Shown: positions 1-8,264, counted from the first letter of the stretch. The stretch: 58,899 bases of DNA from Fimenecus sp045532175 (GCA_045532175.1 JAZSFK010000019.1:1-58899), one strand, 5' to 3'. Notes: a model not told the origin generated them from the sequence alone. Program-made: numbers and translations.

Positions 1-874
1 ATGCGTTATATGGTGAAGCGTTGCAAATAACCACTTTAGCATTTATTTGAGTGCCATCATCAAGCACAACACCTGTTGCTACACCATTTTCAACATTTAT
101 CTTCTTAACGCTTGTGTTAAACCAAGCTTCGCCACCATTTTCGGTAAATGCCTCAAGCAAAGCAGTGCTTATCTGATGGCTTCTGCCTCTTGGAATAACA
201 GCACCATCAATTATATATGAGTGAAGCATTGTGAAATAGTGAATAACATTAAGTTCGTCAGTAGGTTGACCAAGATAACACCAATATCCGTTAAGTATAT
301 CCCTTGTTTTCTGACTTGCTCCGAATGATTTCAACACTTCGTCAACAGAATAGTTTGCAACCTTAAGAAAATCTGTATGTTCAGAAAAAATTTCTTTAAT
401 CATTGATGGCTTGAAATCTTCAATGTTGCTTACGAAATCCAGAGTTTTTTCAATGCTTTCAATAAGGTCAAAAATCTTTGTAACTACAGTTGAAGAGCCC
501 GGGTCGTATTCCTCAAGCTTATTTATAAAGGCTTCCTTACCCAAAGGCATTAAATAGTCGCACTTTTCATTTTCATCCAATGTGAGCAATCTGTATGCTT
601 CATCAAGTGCAACCCATTCAATTTTATCTGCTGCTCCAACCTCTTGGAAAATCTTCAATAATGGTGATTTTCCTGTAATTGAGCCGATACCACAAAGCTC
701 ATGAAGTGATGCCTCAAATTCAAATCTGCCTCTTACAAAGCTTGTAGCAAATCCACCGGGCAAATTGTGACGTTCAATAAGTAATGTCTTTTTCCCCTCT
801 TTGGCAAGACGTGCTGATGCCACAAGTCCGCCGTTACCTGCACCGATAACAACTGCATCGTAGTTTTTTACCAT
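1..874 (-). CDS. FAD-dependent oxidoreductase, phytoene desaturase-like (partial, C-terminus off the left edge)
   Basis: The reading frame opens at an ATG (874-872) and runs off the window, giving about 291 residues of the N-terminal part. It begins with a Rossmann FAD/NAD-binding fold: a beta strand VVIGAGNGG at residues 8-16 with the GxGxxG pattern, then an acidic end to the second strand (LLIER) and a GGFATSF stretch, as in phytoene desaturase and related NAD(P)/FAD amine-oxidase-like proteins. In this family the enzyme oxidises or isomerises polyene or related substrates, but many gut Clostridia carry copies without carotenoid genes, so the substrate is unknown. A GAAAG ribosome site lies just upstream. 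A promoter TTGCTT-16-TATAAT (938-911, minus) precedes it. Family call is firm; exact activity is not. Confidence 0.8.
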   Translation of the reverse strand, partial: MVKNYDAVVIGAGNGGLVASARLAKEGKKTLLIERHNLPGGFATSFVRGRFEFEASLHELCGIGSITGKSPLLKIFQEVGAADKIEWVALDEAYRLLTLDENEKCDYLMPLGKEAFINKLEEYDPGSSTVVTKIFDLIESIEKTLDFVSNIEDFKPSMIKEIFSEHTDFLKVANYSVDEVLKSFGASQKTRDILNGYWCYLGQPTDELNVIHYFTMLHSYIIDGAVIPRGRSHQISTALLEAFTENGGEAWFNTSVKKINVENGVATGVVLDDGTQINAKVVICNASPYNA

Positions 875-910
875 ATTACCACTTCTTTCATAATGCTTGA
901 ATACAAATAG

Positions 911-938
911 ATTATACCACTCACAAAACAAAAAGCAA
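911..938 (-). promoter_or_regulatory. Promoter of the FAD oxidoreductase gene
   Basis: On the minus strand TTGCTT (938-933) and TATAAT (916-911) are 16 bases apart, 37 bases ahead of the start codon at 874. Confidence 0.55.
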
Positions 939-1119
939 CAGTTTTTAGGCTGTTGTAGGTTGTTAAGGGTGTGATTTCTATACTCCGTCTACGATTACAA
1001 TTTTTCATATATTCTGAAAACGAAAAAGAGTCCAAAAATCGGATGCAAATTTAAGACAAAAATAAAGAAACCTCTATATTTCAAGGAATTTCGGTTGTAT
1101 TACCTAAGGTGTACTTAGG

Positions 1120-1273
1120 TGGTCAGAGTGACAAGAGTCGAACCTGCGGCTAACGATAAAAATATTGTCGCATTACTCGTTTGGAGCACATCGTAATGCT
1201 CTGTATTTTTATCTTCCTAAGCCTCCCTTCATCTGCCACCGGCAGCGCTCGGCTTTGTCACTTGCTCCCAAAG
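1120..1273 (-). repeat. Degraded or interrupted tRNA-Pro-derived block
   Basis: Positions 1120-1150 match the last 31 bases of the intact tRNA-Pro (1340-1370), including the encoded CCA, with only 2 differences. Positions 1261-1273 match its anticodon loop and 3' anticodon stem (1373-1385) exactly over 13 bases. In the intact gene these blocks are 2 bases apart; here 110 bases separate them. The spacer holds a 10-bp perfect inverted repeat (1155-1164 with 1204-1213) enclosing a 7-bp one (1170-1176 with 1193-1199). The 5' half of the tRNA is not recognisable, so it cannot make a normal tRNA. A 63-codon open frame across it is not considered a gene. The rest of 875-1339 holds only the promoter at 911-938, the terminator at 1310-1340 and short hairpins. 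Confidence 0.6.
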
Positions 1274-1309
1274 GTTGTTTTGGTCGCAAAGATGCCGATG
1301 TTTTGCAAA

Positions 1310-1340
1310 AATAAAAGGGACTTCCTATTGGAAATCCCTT
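1310..1340 (-). terminator. Intrinsic terminator of tRNA-Pro
   Basis: On the minus strand AAGGGATTTCC, a short loop and GGAAGTCCCTT form a stem directly after the tRNA 3' end, followed by TTTATTTTT. Confidence 0.75.
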
Positions 1341-1415
1341 GGTCGGAGTGACAGGAGTCGAACCTGCGGCATCTTGCTCCCAAAGCAAGCGCGCTACCAT
1401 CTGCGCTACACCCCG
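1340..1415 (-). tRNA. tRNA-Pro (anticodon UGG)
   Basis: The minus strand folds as a complete 76-base tRNA with encoded CCA. The acceptor stem CGGGGTG pairs with CACTCCG (one G-U), the D arm contains AGCGCAGATGGTAGCGC, the anticodon arm CTTGC-TTTGGGA-GCAAG reads UGG, and the T arm has GGTTCGACT. A consensus promoter lies 5' and an intrinsic terminator directly 3', so it is a single-gene unit. Confidence 0.96.
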
Positions 1416-1443
1416 AAGTATGTGTTTTTTTGTCAGCCTTGAT

Positions 1444-1472
1444 AGTATATACTATATTTTATTATTTGTCAA
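1444..1472 (-). promoter_or_regulatory. Promoter of tRNA-Pro
   Basis: On the minus strand TTGACA (1472-1467) is 17 bases from TATACT (1449-1444), about 29 bases ahead of the tRNA 5' end. This is a near-consensus sigma-70/SigA promoter. Confidence 0.8.
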
Positions 1473-1633
1473 TAGAAAATTTTTAAAATTTTGTGTTACG
1501 AAAATCATAAATTTTATGTTATAAATTATGCAGTCGATTAAACGAGTATAGTACCGTACATATAAAAATTTAAGTCTATTTGATGCTTTTAAATCATTAT
1601 CACAATCACAATGCTGTTTTGTTATCCGGCATT

Positions 1634-1660
1634 TAAAAAGCCACCCGATATGGATGGCTT
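1634..1660 (-). terminator. Intrinsic terminator of the 39-residue peptide gene
   Basis: On the minus strand AAGCCATCC (1660-1652) pairs with GGGTGGCTT (1646-1638), with one G-U pair, and is followed by TTTTAAA. It lies 20 bases after the peptide stop codon. Confidence 0.7.
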
Positions 1661-1679
1661 AATTTATGTTTTCATTTAA

Positions 1680-1799
1680 TTATGCACCAAAAATGCCAAG
1701 GATGAAATCAAATACCTGAGCAACGATACCTGCTGATTCCGGGTCTGCACCTGCGCTGCCAAGGATTCCGAGAACAAATTCAAAAATACCTGCTAACAT
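1680..1799 (-). CDS. 39-residue hydrophobic acidic peptide, function unknown
   Basis: The start is an ATG at 1799 with an excellent Shine-Dalgarno AAAGGAGGTG seven bases upstream; a longer frame from 1862 has no such site and overlaps the promoter. The peptide has two similar hydrophobic halves, IFEFVLGILGSAG and VFDFILGIFGA, joined by ADPESAGIVAQ. It has no cysteine, lysine or arginine and four acidic residues, so it is not a typical cationic bacteriocin. Each half could form a short amphipathic or membrane-inserting helix. The gene has its own promoter (1831-1859) and terminator (1634-1660), which argues strongly that it is expressed. No immunity, processing or export gene is adjacent. It could be a membrane-active peptide or regulator, but no family was recognised. 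Confidence 0.75.
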   Translation of the reverse strand: MLAGIFEFVLGILGSAGADPESAGIVAQVFDFILGIFGA

Positions 1800-1830
1800 T
1801 GTGGCACCTCCTTTTAAATATTGTAATCTT

Positions 1831-1859
1831 ATTTTACCATATTTATACAAGATAGTCAA
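1831..1859 (-). promoter_or_regulatory. Promoter of the 39-residue peptide gene
   Basis: On the minus strand TTGACT (1859-1854), 17 bases, TAAAAT (1836-1831), 32 bases ahead of the peptide start codon. Confidence 0.7.
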
Positions 1860-1887
1860 CAAAATACATATAAAATGTTAATAAAAT

Positions 1888-2187
1888 CTACATTCCATAT
1901 TTTGAAAGGTCAATTGTGCCGTCCGCCTCAAAGACAATTCCCTCTTTTTTGAGTAAGTCTATTTGTATATTCTCTCCACCAAAAGCAAAAGTAGGAGAAA
2001 CCTTCCCTTCACGATTAACAACTCTGTGGCAGGGGATAACACCGGGCTCGGGATTACAATGGAGTGCATATCCTACAACTCTTGCCCACCTCGGATTACC
2101 TGCAAGCATAGCCACTTGACCGTAAGTAGCAACCTTACCTTCGGGAATATTCTTTACAATCTCATAAATTTTTTCAAAAACTGTCAT
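1888..2187 (-). CDS. MGMT-type methylated-DNA--protein-cysteine methyltransferase domain protein
   Basis: This 99-residue protein is the C-terminal DNA-binding domain of the Ogt/Ada methyltransferase family, without the N-terminal domain of full-length Ogt (about 160-180 residues). The helix-turn-helix region KVATYGQVAMLAG is followed by the active-site motif IPCHRV with the acceptor cysteine at residue 53. Alkyltransferase-like proteins of similar size usually have Trp or Ala there, so the cysteine suggests a working suicide methyltransferase acting on O6-alkylguanine. The start ATG (2187) follows a GAGGTT ribosome site. It is transcribed on its own, away from the GH127 gene. The family is certain; whether the short form repairs DNA alone or only flags damage cannot be told. 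Confidence 0.88.
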   Translation of the reverse strand: MTVFEKIYEIVKNIPEGKVATYGQVAMLAGNPRWARVVGYALHCNPEPGVIPCHRVVNREGKVSPTFAFGGENIQIDLLKKEGIVFEADGTIDLSKYGM

Positions 2188-2285
2188 AATAACCTCGTTG
2201 ATTTTTTAAATATCTTTTGTATTATATAAGGGACCGATAAACTATAATTTATAGACACAAATATTATACCACAAAATTTATATTA

Positions 2286-2314
2286 TTGCAGTAAAAAGAT
2301 ATATGTGATAAAAT
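2286..2314 (+). promoter_or_regulatory. Promoter of the GH127-exonuclease III operon
   Basis: TTGCAG (2286-2291), 17 bases, TAAAAT (2309-2314), 40 bases ahead of the GH127 start codon. Confidence 0.5.
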
Positions 2315-2353
2315 AAACTCAGTTTATACCACCGAAAACGGAGGACTTTTTTA

Positions 2354-4099
2354 ATGCATAACGTAACACTCTTAGATAAATATGAGATAAATGCTTTCCA
2401 AAAAGAGGTTGAGTATCTTAAATCTCTTGAGCCAGACCGTCTTATGCGTGGTTTTGGTGACATTTCAGGCAGAAAAATCAATGCAGAGAAATATGGAGGA
2501 TGGGAAACCTCCAACATTCAGGGACATACCTTGGGACATTATTTAACAGCAGTTTCCCAAGCCTATGCAACATCACAGAATGAGGAATTAAAGAAGATTA
2601 TAGATTATATGATTTCAGTTTTAAAGAATTGTCAACTCTCAAATGGTTATCTTCATGCAATTCCCGAAAGCCACTATGACAAAATCGAAAAGGGTGACAC
2701 ATCCGATACTTGGGTGCCTTGGTATTCAATGCACAAAATCTTGGCAGGACTTGTGGATGTTTATTCTTTAACAGGCAATAAAGATGCTCTTACAATTGCG
2801 TCAAAGCTTGGTGACTGGGTATATAGTCATACGAGCCGGTGGACACCCGAAATACAACAAACTGTCTTGAATGTTGAATATGGTGGAATGAATGACTGCC
2901 TTTATAACCTTTATAAGCACACAAAGAGTGAAAAGCATTTGTTTGCGGCACATAGTTTTGATGAGATGTCACTTTTTGAGCCATTATATAAGGGTGAGGA
3001 CATTCTCAACGGAAAACATGCCAACACAACGATTCCCAAAATTGTAGGTGCAATTAACCGATACAATGTAACAGGTGAAGAATATTACTTGCAGGTTGCT
3101 GTGAATTTCTGGCAGATTGTTGTGGAAAATCATACCTATATCACAGGTGGAAACAGCGAATGGGAACATTTTGGTGAGCCAAAAATCCTTGATGCAGAAA
3201 GAACAAGTTGTAACTGTGAAACCTGCAACACATACAATATGCTCAAACTTTCTCGTGAACTTTTTAAGGCTACCGGTGATGTAAAATACTCTGATTACTA
3301 CGAAAATACTTTTATCAATGCGATTTTATCTTCGCAAAATCCAAAAACAGGTATGACAACCTATTTCCAACCAATGGCAACGGGATTTTTTAAGGTTTAC
3401 AGTTCACCTTTTGACCATTTCTGGTGTTGCACAGGCTCGGGAATGGAGAATTTCTCAAAACTTGGTGACAGCATTTATTTCCACGACGAAAATCGTATTT
3501 TTGTAAATCGTTATACCTCGTCAAAAATTAATTGGGAAGAAAAAGGACTTATAATTACTCAGAATGCAGATTTGCCAAAGGTTACATTTACTGTAAATGG
3601 CTCTACTGACGCAGAAATTGTTTTTCGTGTGCCTGATTGGTGTAAGGAAGAACCAACAGTCAAAATCAATGGAGATAAAATTGAACTTAATATCAAAAAC
3701 AGGTTTATCACTCTTAACAGAGAGTGGAAAGACAGGGATGTAATTGAATGTGAAATGCCAATGAGTATTACTGTCCATTCACTTCCTGATAATAGAAATT
3801 CCGTAGCATTCAAATATGGACCTTGGGTACTTAGTGCCAATATGGGTACAAATAATATGAATACAGGGGTAACAGGTGTTAACGTTACTGTACCAAAGTA
3901 TGATGATAATCTGAGTGATAATCTTGTAGTAAAAAATGGTGTTGACAATTGGCTTGAAAATATCAATAAAAATCTTGTAAGAATAGGGGATAGTCTTGAA
4001 TTTAAACTTCTTGGCACAAATCAAGACTTTGTTTTCTCTCCACATTATAAGCAACACACAAGCCGATACGGAATTTATTTTGTTTTTTCAGATAAATAA
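2354..4099 (+). CDS. Glycoside hydrolase family 127 (DUF1680), beta-L-arabinofuranosidase type
   Basis: The 581-residue protein matches the GH127 plan: an N-terminal alpha/alpha barrel (GGWETSNIQGHTLGHYL near residue 49) and C-terminal beta domains. The zinc-thiolate active site known from the Bifidobacterium enzyme is visible as ETC at residues 289-291 (glutamate and cysteine ligands) and the CC pair at 358-359 (nucleophile and ligand). Family members release L-arabinofuranose from plant arabinans or extensin-type glycans; related GH146 enzymes share this motif and cannot be excluded. There is no signal peptide, so it acts on imported oligosaccharides. The start ATG follows GGAGGA by eight bases. 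Exonuclease III follows after 22 bases in the same transcript, a pairing with no obvious functional logic. Confidence 0.9.
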   Translation: MHNVTLLDKYEINAFQKEVEYLKSLEPDRLMRGFGDISGRKINAEKYGGWETSNIQGHTLGHYLTAVSQAYATSQNEELKKIIDYMISVLKNCQLSNGYLHAIPESHYDKIEKGDTSDTWVPWYSMHKILAGLVDVYSLTGNKDALTIASKLGDWVYSHTSRWTPEIQQTVLNVEYGGMNDCLYNLYKHTKSEKHLFAAHSFDEMSLFEPLYKGEDILNGKHANTTIPKIVGAINRYNVTGEEYYLQVAVNFWQIVVENHTYITGGNSEWEHFGEPKILDAERTSCNCETCNTYNMLKLSRELFKATGDVKYSDYYENTFINAILSSQNPKTGMTTYFQPMATGFFKVYSSPFDHFWCCTGSGMENFSKLGDSIYFHDENRIFVNRYTSSKINWEEKGLIITQNADLPKVTFTVNGSTDAEIVFRVPDWCKEEPTVKINGDKIELNIKNRFITLNREWKDRDVIECEMPMSITVHSLPDNRNSVAFKYGPWVLSANMGTNNMNTGVTGVNVTVPKYDDNLSDNLVVKNGVDNWLENINKNLVRIGDSLEFKLLGTNQDFVFSPHYKQHTSRYGIYFVFSDK

Positions 4100-4121
4100 A
4101 CAATGAAAAGGAAATAAAACT

Positions 4122-4874
4122 ATGAAATTTATATCTTGGAATGTTAATGGCTTTCGTGCCTGTTTAAACAAAGGCTTTGAAGAATTTTTCAAAAATGAGG
4201 ATGCGGATTTTTTCTGCATTCAGGAAACAAAAATGCAACCTGACCAAGCCGATTTCAAGCCGCAGGGATATTATCAATACTGGTATTCAGCAGAGAAAAA
4301 AGGCTATTCGGGCACTGCAATTTTTGCAAAGCACGAGCCGATAAGTGTGTGGTACGGACTTGATATTGACAAACACGACCACGAGGGCAGAGCAATCACT
4401 CTTGAATATGAGAATTTCTATATTCTCTGTGTTTATACACCAAATTCCCAACGTGAACTTGCAAGGCTCGATTACCGTCAGGAATGGGAAGATGATTTAA
4501 GGGAATATATCAAGTCACTTGACAGTACAAAGCCTGTTATTTATTGTGGTGACTTGAATGTTGCACATGAGGAAATTGACCTTAAAAACCCAAAGACAAA
4601 TCATCATAGTGCAGGGTTTACCGACGAAGAAAGACAGAAGTTCACAGAACTTTTGAGTTCAGGATTTAAAGATACGTTCCGTACTCTTTACCCCGAAAAA
4701 GTTGAGTATTCATGGTGGAGTTATATGTTCCACGCAAGAGAAAAGAATGTAGGGTGGAGAATTGACTATTTTGTCGTGTCTGACCGAATTATGTCGAAGG
4801 TAAAGGATAGCAAAATCTATACACAGATTATGGGTAGCGACCACTGTCCCGTCGGAATTGAGATTGATATATAA
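4122..4874 (+). CDS. xth: Exodeoxyribonuclease III / AP endonuclease
   Basis: A complete 250-residue member of the exonuclease-endonuclease-phosphatase fold. It opens with FISWNVNGFRA (metal-site Asn7), continues with CIQETKMQ (catalytic Glu), YCGDLNVAH (Asp/Asn pair), GWRIDYFVVS, and ends with GSDHCPVGIEI containing the catalytic Asp-His pair. The enzyme nicks DNA at abasic sites and removes 3' blocking groups in base excision repair. Length and motifs are those of bacterial ExoA/Xth. It lies 22 bases after GH127 and is closed by an intrinsic terminator at 4887-4914. Confidence 0.95.
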   Translation: MKFISWNVNGFRACLNKGFEEFFKNEDADFFCIQETKMQPDQADFKPQGYYQYWYSAEKKGYSGTAIFAKHEPISVWYGLDIDKHDHEGRAITLEYENFYILCVYTPNSQRELARLDYRQEWEDDLREYIKSLDSTKPVIYCGDLNVAHEEIDLKNPKTNHHSAGFTDEERQKFTELLSSGFKDTFRTLYPEKVEYSWWSYMFHAREKNVGWRIDYFVVSDRIMSKVKDSKIYTQIMGSDHCPVGIEIDI

Positions 4875-4886
4875 ACGTAAAAATTA

Positions 4887-4914
4887 CCCGTTGTACAGAA
4901 GTACAACGGGTTTT
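4887..4914 (+). terminator. Intrinsic terminator after exonuclease III
   Basis: A perfect 10-bp stem CCCGTTGTAC / GTACAACGGG with a four-base loop, followed by TTTT. Confidence 0.9.
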
Positions 4915-4956
4915 AATATTGTTATAAATTCAATAAAATGTTCTTTCAGTCAGTGC

Positions 4957-6798
4957 TTATTTTCTTTGAAGCAGGAAAGCTTTTGCCCTGAAATCTCCGT
5001 CAAGGTCAGAACCGAATTCCTTTTTTATGTTCCAATCATCAAGAACCTTTTTATAAGGTGGATTTTTATCATTTTTAAAGGTGTGAACAATGAGTAATGC
5101 CTCATTTTCAAACTCACGAAGGACAATTTGATATCCTTCAGGGCTGTTATAATTCTCTACATTACATTCGATTACACTTGTGAAACCATCTTTGATAATA
5201 TGCTTGATTTCGTCGTAGAAATTAATTGAATCAAGGGTAATCTGCCAGTTGTCCTTTGGCAAATCAAAGATTTCACCACTAATGCAAAGACGACCTAAAA
5301 ATCCTGAAATAAGACTGTAATATGTTCTGTGGATATCATCCTTTGCACGAAGCACTGCCCAAATCTGACTTTGACTCGGCTTAATCATTCTTTGTACATT
5401 AGCAGCGATAATCGGAATACTTGTACATTCATGGGCATCAGAAAAACTTGCCTGTGAGCAAAGCTCCATTGTTGATGGCTCAAGTCTGTGACCACCACTT
5501 GCACAGTTTTCAATTACCAAATCAGGTAATTCTGATTTAATTCGTTTAAAATAATTCTGACTTGCAAGGACATATTGACGAAGCCCCTCTCCAAGACTTT
5601 CTGCACCATCACAACCAATGCCGATATTCTCATTGTAGTCAATCTTCAAATATCCGTAACCACTGTCACGGAGAAGTCCGATTACTTTTTCGTCAAGGTA
5701 ATTTACACACCATTCGTCACGCAAATCAAGGAATCTGTGACCTGCTACATTGAGAGGTGTACCCATACGGGAAACAAGATGGTCAGTTTCATTATAAATT
5801 TGTGAAAGTGGAGCAACATTTTCCATTTCAAACCAAATTCCCGGAATAAGCCCATAGGACTTAATCATATCGTTAACTTTTTTAAGTCCATTTGGAAAGA
5901 GTTTTTTGCTTACATTCCAGTCGCCGATAGTTTCCCACCAGTTTTTGTCATCTTCCTTATACCAACCGCTATCCATTACAAGGTATTTAACACCGCTACC
6001 TTCTAATTTCTTTGCAGTTTTTTCAAGATTTTCAATTGTAGGATTACCCCAAGAGGTGCAGTATTCATTGAAAATTACAGGCAAGTCCTCATCAACAGGA
6101 GCAATATCAGGATTTTGTGCCTTTACAAGTATATCGCACACTTTGAGAAGTGAGTCACCAACTGCAACTACTGCCTTTGGAGTTGTAAAACTTTCGTTAG
6201 GTTTAACTTCTTTACACCAATGACCATAGTCAAAATCCGCAATACCACCAAGCAATGTCAGAGGCTCTTTATGGCGAAAAAGTTCAATCTGCCAACTTGA
6301 CGGGATATAAAGTTGAACACCAATAAATTCGTTTGTCTTGCTGTTTTCAACTGCCACAAACGGAAACCATTTACGAACAGGCATTGAACCAACCTGACCA
6401 AATTTCTCAATTCTTATTCCGTGACCACTCCAGGAACGTTCCATATTAAGCTCTGTGAGTTTTTGTGTAAGTATTTTACCCTCTGCACTCCAGAATGATG
6501 TCGCACGATGGAGTGTATCAAAGTCCATATCTGTAATTGCAAAGGAAGAAATCATATCAAGAGTAACGGTCTTATCAGAGTGATTTTCAAAAACTGTATA
6601 GCACTCAAAAGCATCACATTTTTTGATGTGGTATGCAGTAATTCTATATCCGTCACATGATTCATAAACAGATTTGTCATCATCAAAAGAAATAAGGTTG
6701 CACTTCCATACACTTTCGCTGTCCGCCATTGAAATTCCGTTTATAAAGTGACCACCAAAATCGTCACCACGCACTTTAAATTGAACTCCAAAATTCAT
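4957..6798 (-). CDS. Glycoside hydrolase family 36 alpha-galactosidase-type enzyme
   Basis: The protein of 613 residues has the three-part GH36 layout: an N-terminal beta-sandwich, a central TIM barrel starting around YCTSWGNPT, and a C-terminal beta domain. The catalytic strand LKIDYNEN places the nucleophile at Asp387, and CASGGHRLEP followed by SFSDA places the acid/base at Asp454. GH36 enzymes mostly remove terminal alpha-1,6-galactose from raffinose-type sugars and galactomannan; the variant KIDYN (usual KWDYN) leaves substrate preference open. The start was set at the ATG at 6798, which follows AGGGG by nine bases; an upstream TTG would place the ribosome site inside the gene. There is no signal peptide. 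A promoter TTGTTT-17-TATAAT lies upstream. Confidence 0.85.
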   Translation of the reverse strand: MNFGVQFKVRGDDFGGHFINGISMADSESVWKCNLISFDDDKSVYESCDGYRITAYHIKKCDAFECYTVFENHSDKTVTLDMISSFAITDMDFDTLHRATSFWSAEGKILTQKLTELNMERSWSGHGIRIEKFGQVGSMPVRKWFPFVAVENSKTNEFIGVQLYIPSSWQIELFRHKEPLTLLGGIADFDYGHWCKEVKPNESFTTPKAVVAVGDSLLKVCDILVKAQNPDIAPVDEDLPVIFNEYCTSWGNPTIENLEKTAKKLEGSGVKYLVMDSGWYKEDDKNWWETIGDWNVSKKLFPNGLKKVNDMIKSYGLIPGIWFEMENVAPLSQIYNETDHLVSRMGTPLNVAGHRFLDLRDEWCVNYLDEKVIGLLRDSGYGYLKIDYNENIGIGCDGAESLGEGLRQYVLASQNYFKRIKSELPDLVIENCASGGHRLEPSTMELCSQASFSDAHECTSIPIIAANVQRMIKPSQSQIWAVLRAKDDIHRTYYSLISGFLGRLCISGEIFDLPKDNWQITLDSINFYDEIKHIIKDGFTSVIECNVENYNSPEGYQIVLREFENEALLIVHTFKNDKNPPYKKVLDDWNIKKEFGSDLDGDFRAKAFLLQRK

Positions 6799-6839
6799 AT
6801 TTTTTCCCCTATTCCGCAAGAATAAATTTATTAAAGACG

Positions 6840-6868
6840 ATTATAACATCTCGACATAATAAAAACAA
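6840..6868 (-). promoter_or_regulatory. Promoter of the GH36 gene
   Basis: On the minus strand TTGTTT (6868-6863), 17 bases, TATAAT (6845-6840). Confidence 0.6.
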
Positions 6869-6884
6869 CAGTATTTTATGTTAT

Positions 6885-6915
6885 AAAAATGAACCTTCCG
6901 AAATTCAGAAGGTTC
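6885..6915 (-). terminator. Intrinsic terminator of the secreted metallophosphatase gene
   Basis: GAACCTTC (6915-6908 on the minus strand) pairs with GAAGGTTC (6898-6891), followed by ATTTTTAT. Confidence 0.8.
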
Positions 6916-6937
6916 AGTCGTAATCACTTGTTGAATT

Positions 6938-8101
6938 TTAGAATATTCTCAGTATGTTTACCACAAATTCATAAATTGCAGAAAATATCTTTTCAAATCT
7001 GTAATAGAATTTGTAGTTGATTTCATTTCTTACGCCTGCTTCATTCAGCTTTGAATCTTCCATCTGCGCAAGTTCATTGGAAGCAAGAATGTGTGTTTCG
7101 TAATTCCAAGGGTCGTTTTCATCAATATCAATAATTCTTGCACCTTGATACTTATTGCTGTAATATGAGTTATATGTAACAGCGGGAGTCTGGATAAGGT
7201 CAACTCCGTCAACATCAACAATAAAGTTGTTAACATGGTCGTGACCAACAACAACACCTAAAACGTCACCACCGTTTACCATAGCATCCCATTGTCCGTC
7301 GTTGCCATAGCTTGGACAACTTTTTTCAAGAACAAGTCCATCATATTTTGTAACATTAGGAATAACGGACTGTGAAGTACCGTCAGCAAAATTGATTGTA
7401 GCCTCACCAAGGCTTATTGGTGAATCATAGAACACAACCTCACAAGGCTCCTGTGGAATAATGTGCTGGAAGGCAATTGACGGAATAAGCTCACCATTAT
7501 TCTTCTTGGTCATTTCGTCACGAACAGAGTTATACCATTCAATCTGGTCCTGTCTGACCCAGTCGTAACCGAGCCATTCGCCATTTTCATCATAATAGTC
7601 TGCACCGCTGTCAAACATCCAAAGGTTAAAAGCAATTTTGCTTCCGTCACTTGAAAGAATAGGAAGATTGTGTGTTGCACAGCCGTGAAGAGATGGCACA
7701 GGGTCATAAGCAAGACATCCGTCGTATTTTTGGTATTCAACAAGCTGGTCGTCACGTTCAAATCCTTCGTCATCATCGTGATTGCCGAAAACAAATGTAA
7801 ATGGGATGCCTCTTTCTACCATAGGTTCTACCATTTCGCCAATTGCACGTGGGTCGCTACCGGTAATATTGTCACCAACAAAAACCACGAGGTCAGGTTT
7901 AGCGTAGTCAAGTGCCTCGTTCATAAACTGAATAACAGCAGGTTCAAGTGGATAATCGTCCTGAACATCCGCAAGAGCCATAATTCTGAATTTGCCGTCT
8001 TCATTAAACTGTAATTCAGCGTTGCCATTACTTGCAAAACCAATTATTGCATTGGCAAAGAGCATATATACCACAAGTAGAATTGAAATAACCTTTTTCA
8101 T
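6938..8101 (-). CDS. Secreted calcineurin-like metallophosphoesterase
   Basis: This 387-residue protein starts with a lysine-lysine and hydrophobic signal peptide that ends near GFASNGNA, then a metallophosphatase domain with all family blocks: MALADVQDD (first metal Asp), VVFVGDNITG (bridging Asp), FVFGNHDDD (Asn-His-Asp) and VGHDHVNNF (histidine ligands). A hydrophobic stretch sits at the C-terminus (FSAIYEFVVNILRIF). It resembles purple-acid-phosphatase-like or Icc-type enzymes that act outside the cell on phosphomonoesters or diesters. The start is the ATG at 8101; the ATG two codons upstream directly abuts the GGAGG site. It has its own promoter (TTGACG-17-TATAAT) and terminator. Substrate unknown. 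Confidence 0.85.
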   Translation of the reverse strand: MKKVISILLVVYMLFANAIIGFASNGNAELQFNEDGKFRIMALADVQDDYPLEPAVIQFMNEALDYAKPDLVVFVGDNITGSDPRAIGEMVEPMVERGIPFTFVFGNHDDDEGFERDDQLVEYQKYDGCLAYDPVPSLHGCATHNLPILSSDGSKIAFNLWMFDSGADYYDENGEWLGYDWVRQDQIEWYNSVRDEMTKKNNGELIPSIAFQHIIPQEPCEVVFYDSPISLGEATINFADGTSQSVIPNVTKYDGLVLEKSCPSYGNDGQWDAMVNGGDVLGVVVGHDHVNNFIVDVDGVDLIQTPAVTYNSYYSNKYQGARIIDIDENDPWNYETHILASNELAQMEDSKLNEAGVRNEINYKFYYRFEKIFSAIYEFVVNILRIF

Positions 8102-8138
8102 AAGCATCCTCCGTAAAATGGATTTGAGTTATACAAGC

Positions 8139-8167
8139 ATTATACCAAAAGGAAAAAACTCCGTCAA
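8139..8167 (-). promoter_or_regulatory. Promoter of the secreted metallophosphatase gene
   Basis: On the minus strand TTGACG (8167-8162), 17 bases, TATAAT (8144-8139). An inverted repeat CCGTCA...TGACGG (8161-8166, 8185-8190) overlaps the -35 and sits between this and the divergent promoter. Confidence 0.65.
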
Positions 8168-8200
8168 TAAAAATGTTAAGACAATGACGGTTCTTTTTTA

Positions 8201-8229
8201 TTGACTATTCGATATGTTTGTGCTATGAT
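8201..8229 (+). promoter_or_regulatory. Promoter of the GtrA-like gene
   Basis: TTGACT (8201-8206), 17 bases, TATGAT (8224-8229), 35 bases ahead of the start codon. Confidence 0.65.
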
Positions 8230-8264
8230 TTATTCATAATTTGGTACATAAAGGAGAATTTTTT

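Noticed and set aside
1209..1400. 63-codon open frame on the minus strand over the tRNA-Pro
   Set aside because: It runs through the tRNA gene and the interrupted repeat, and has no ribosome site; the same holds for the plus-strand frame at 1339-1524.
3559..4017. Long antisense frames inside GH127, GH2, rpoB and rpoC (for example 3559-4017, 24488-25366 and 41616-42017)
   Set aside because: They mirror strongly coding genes, lack ribosome sites and show no recognisable protein features.
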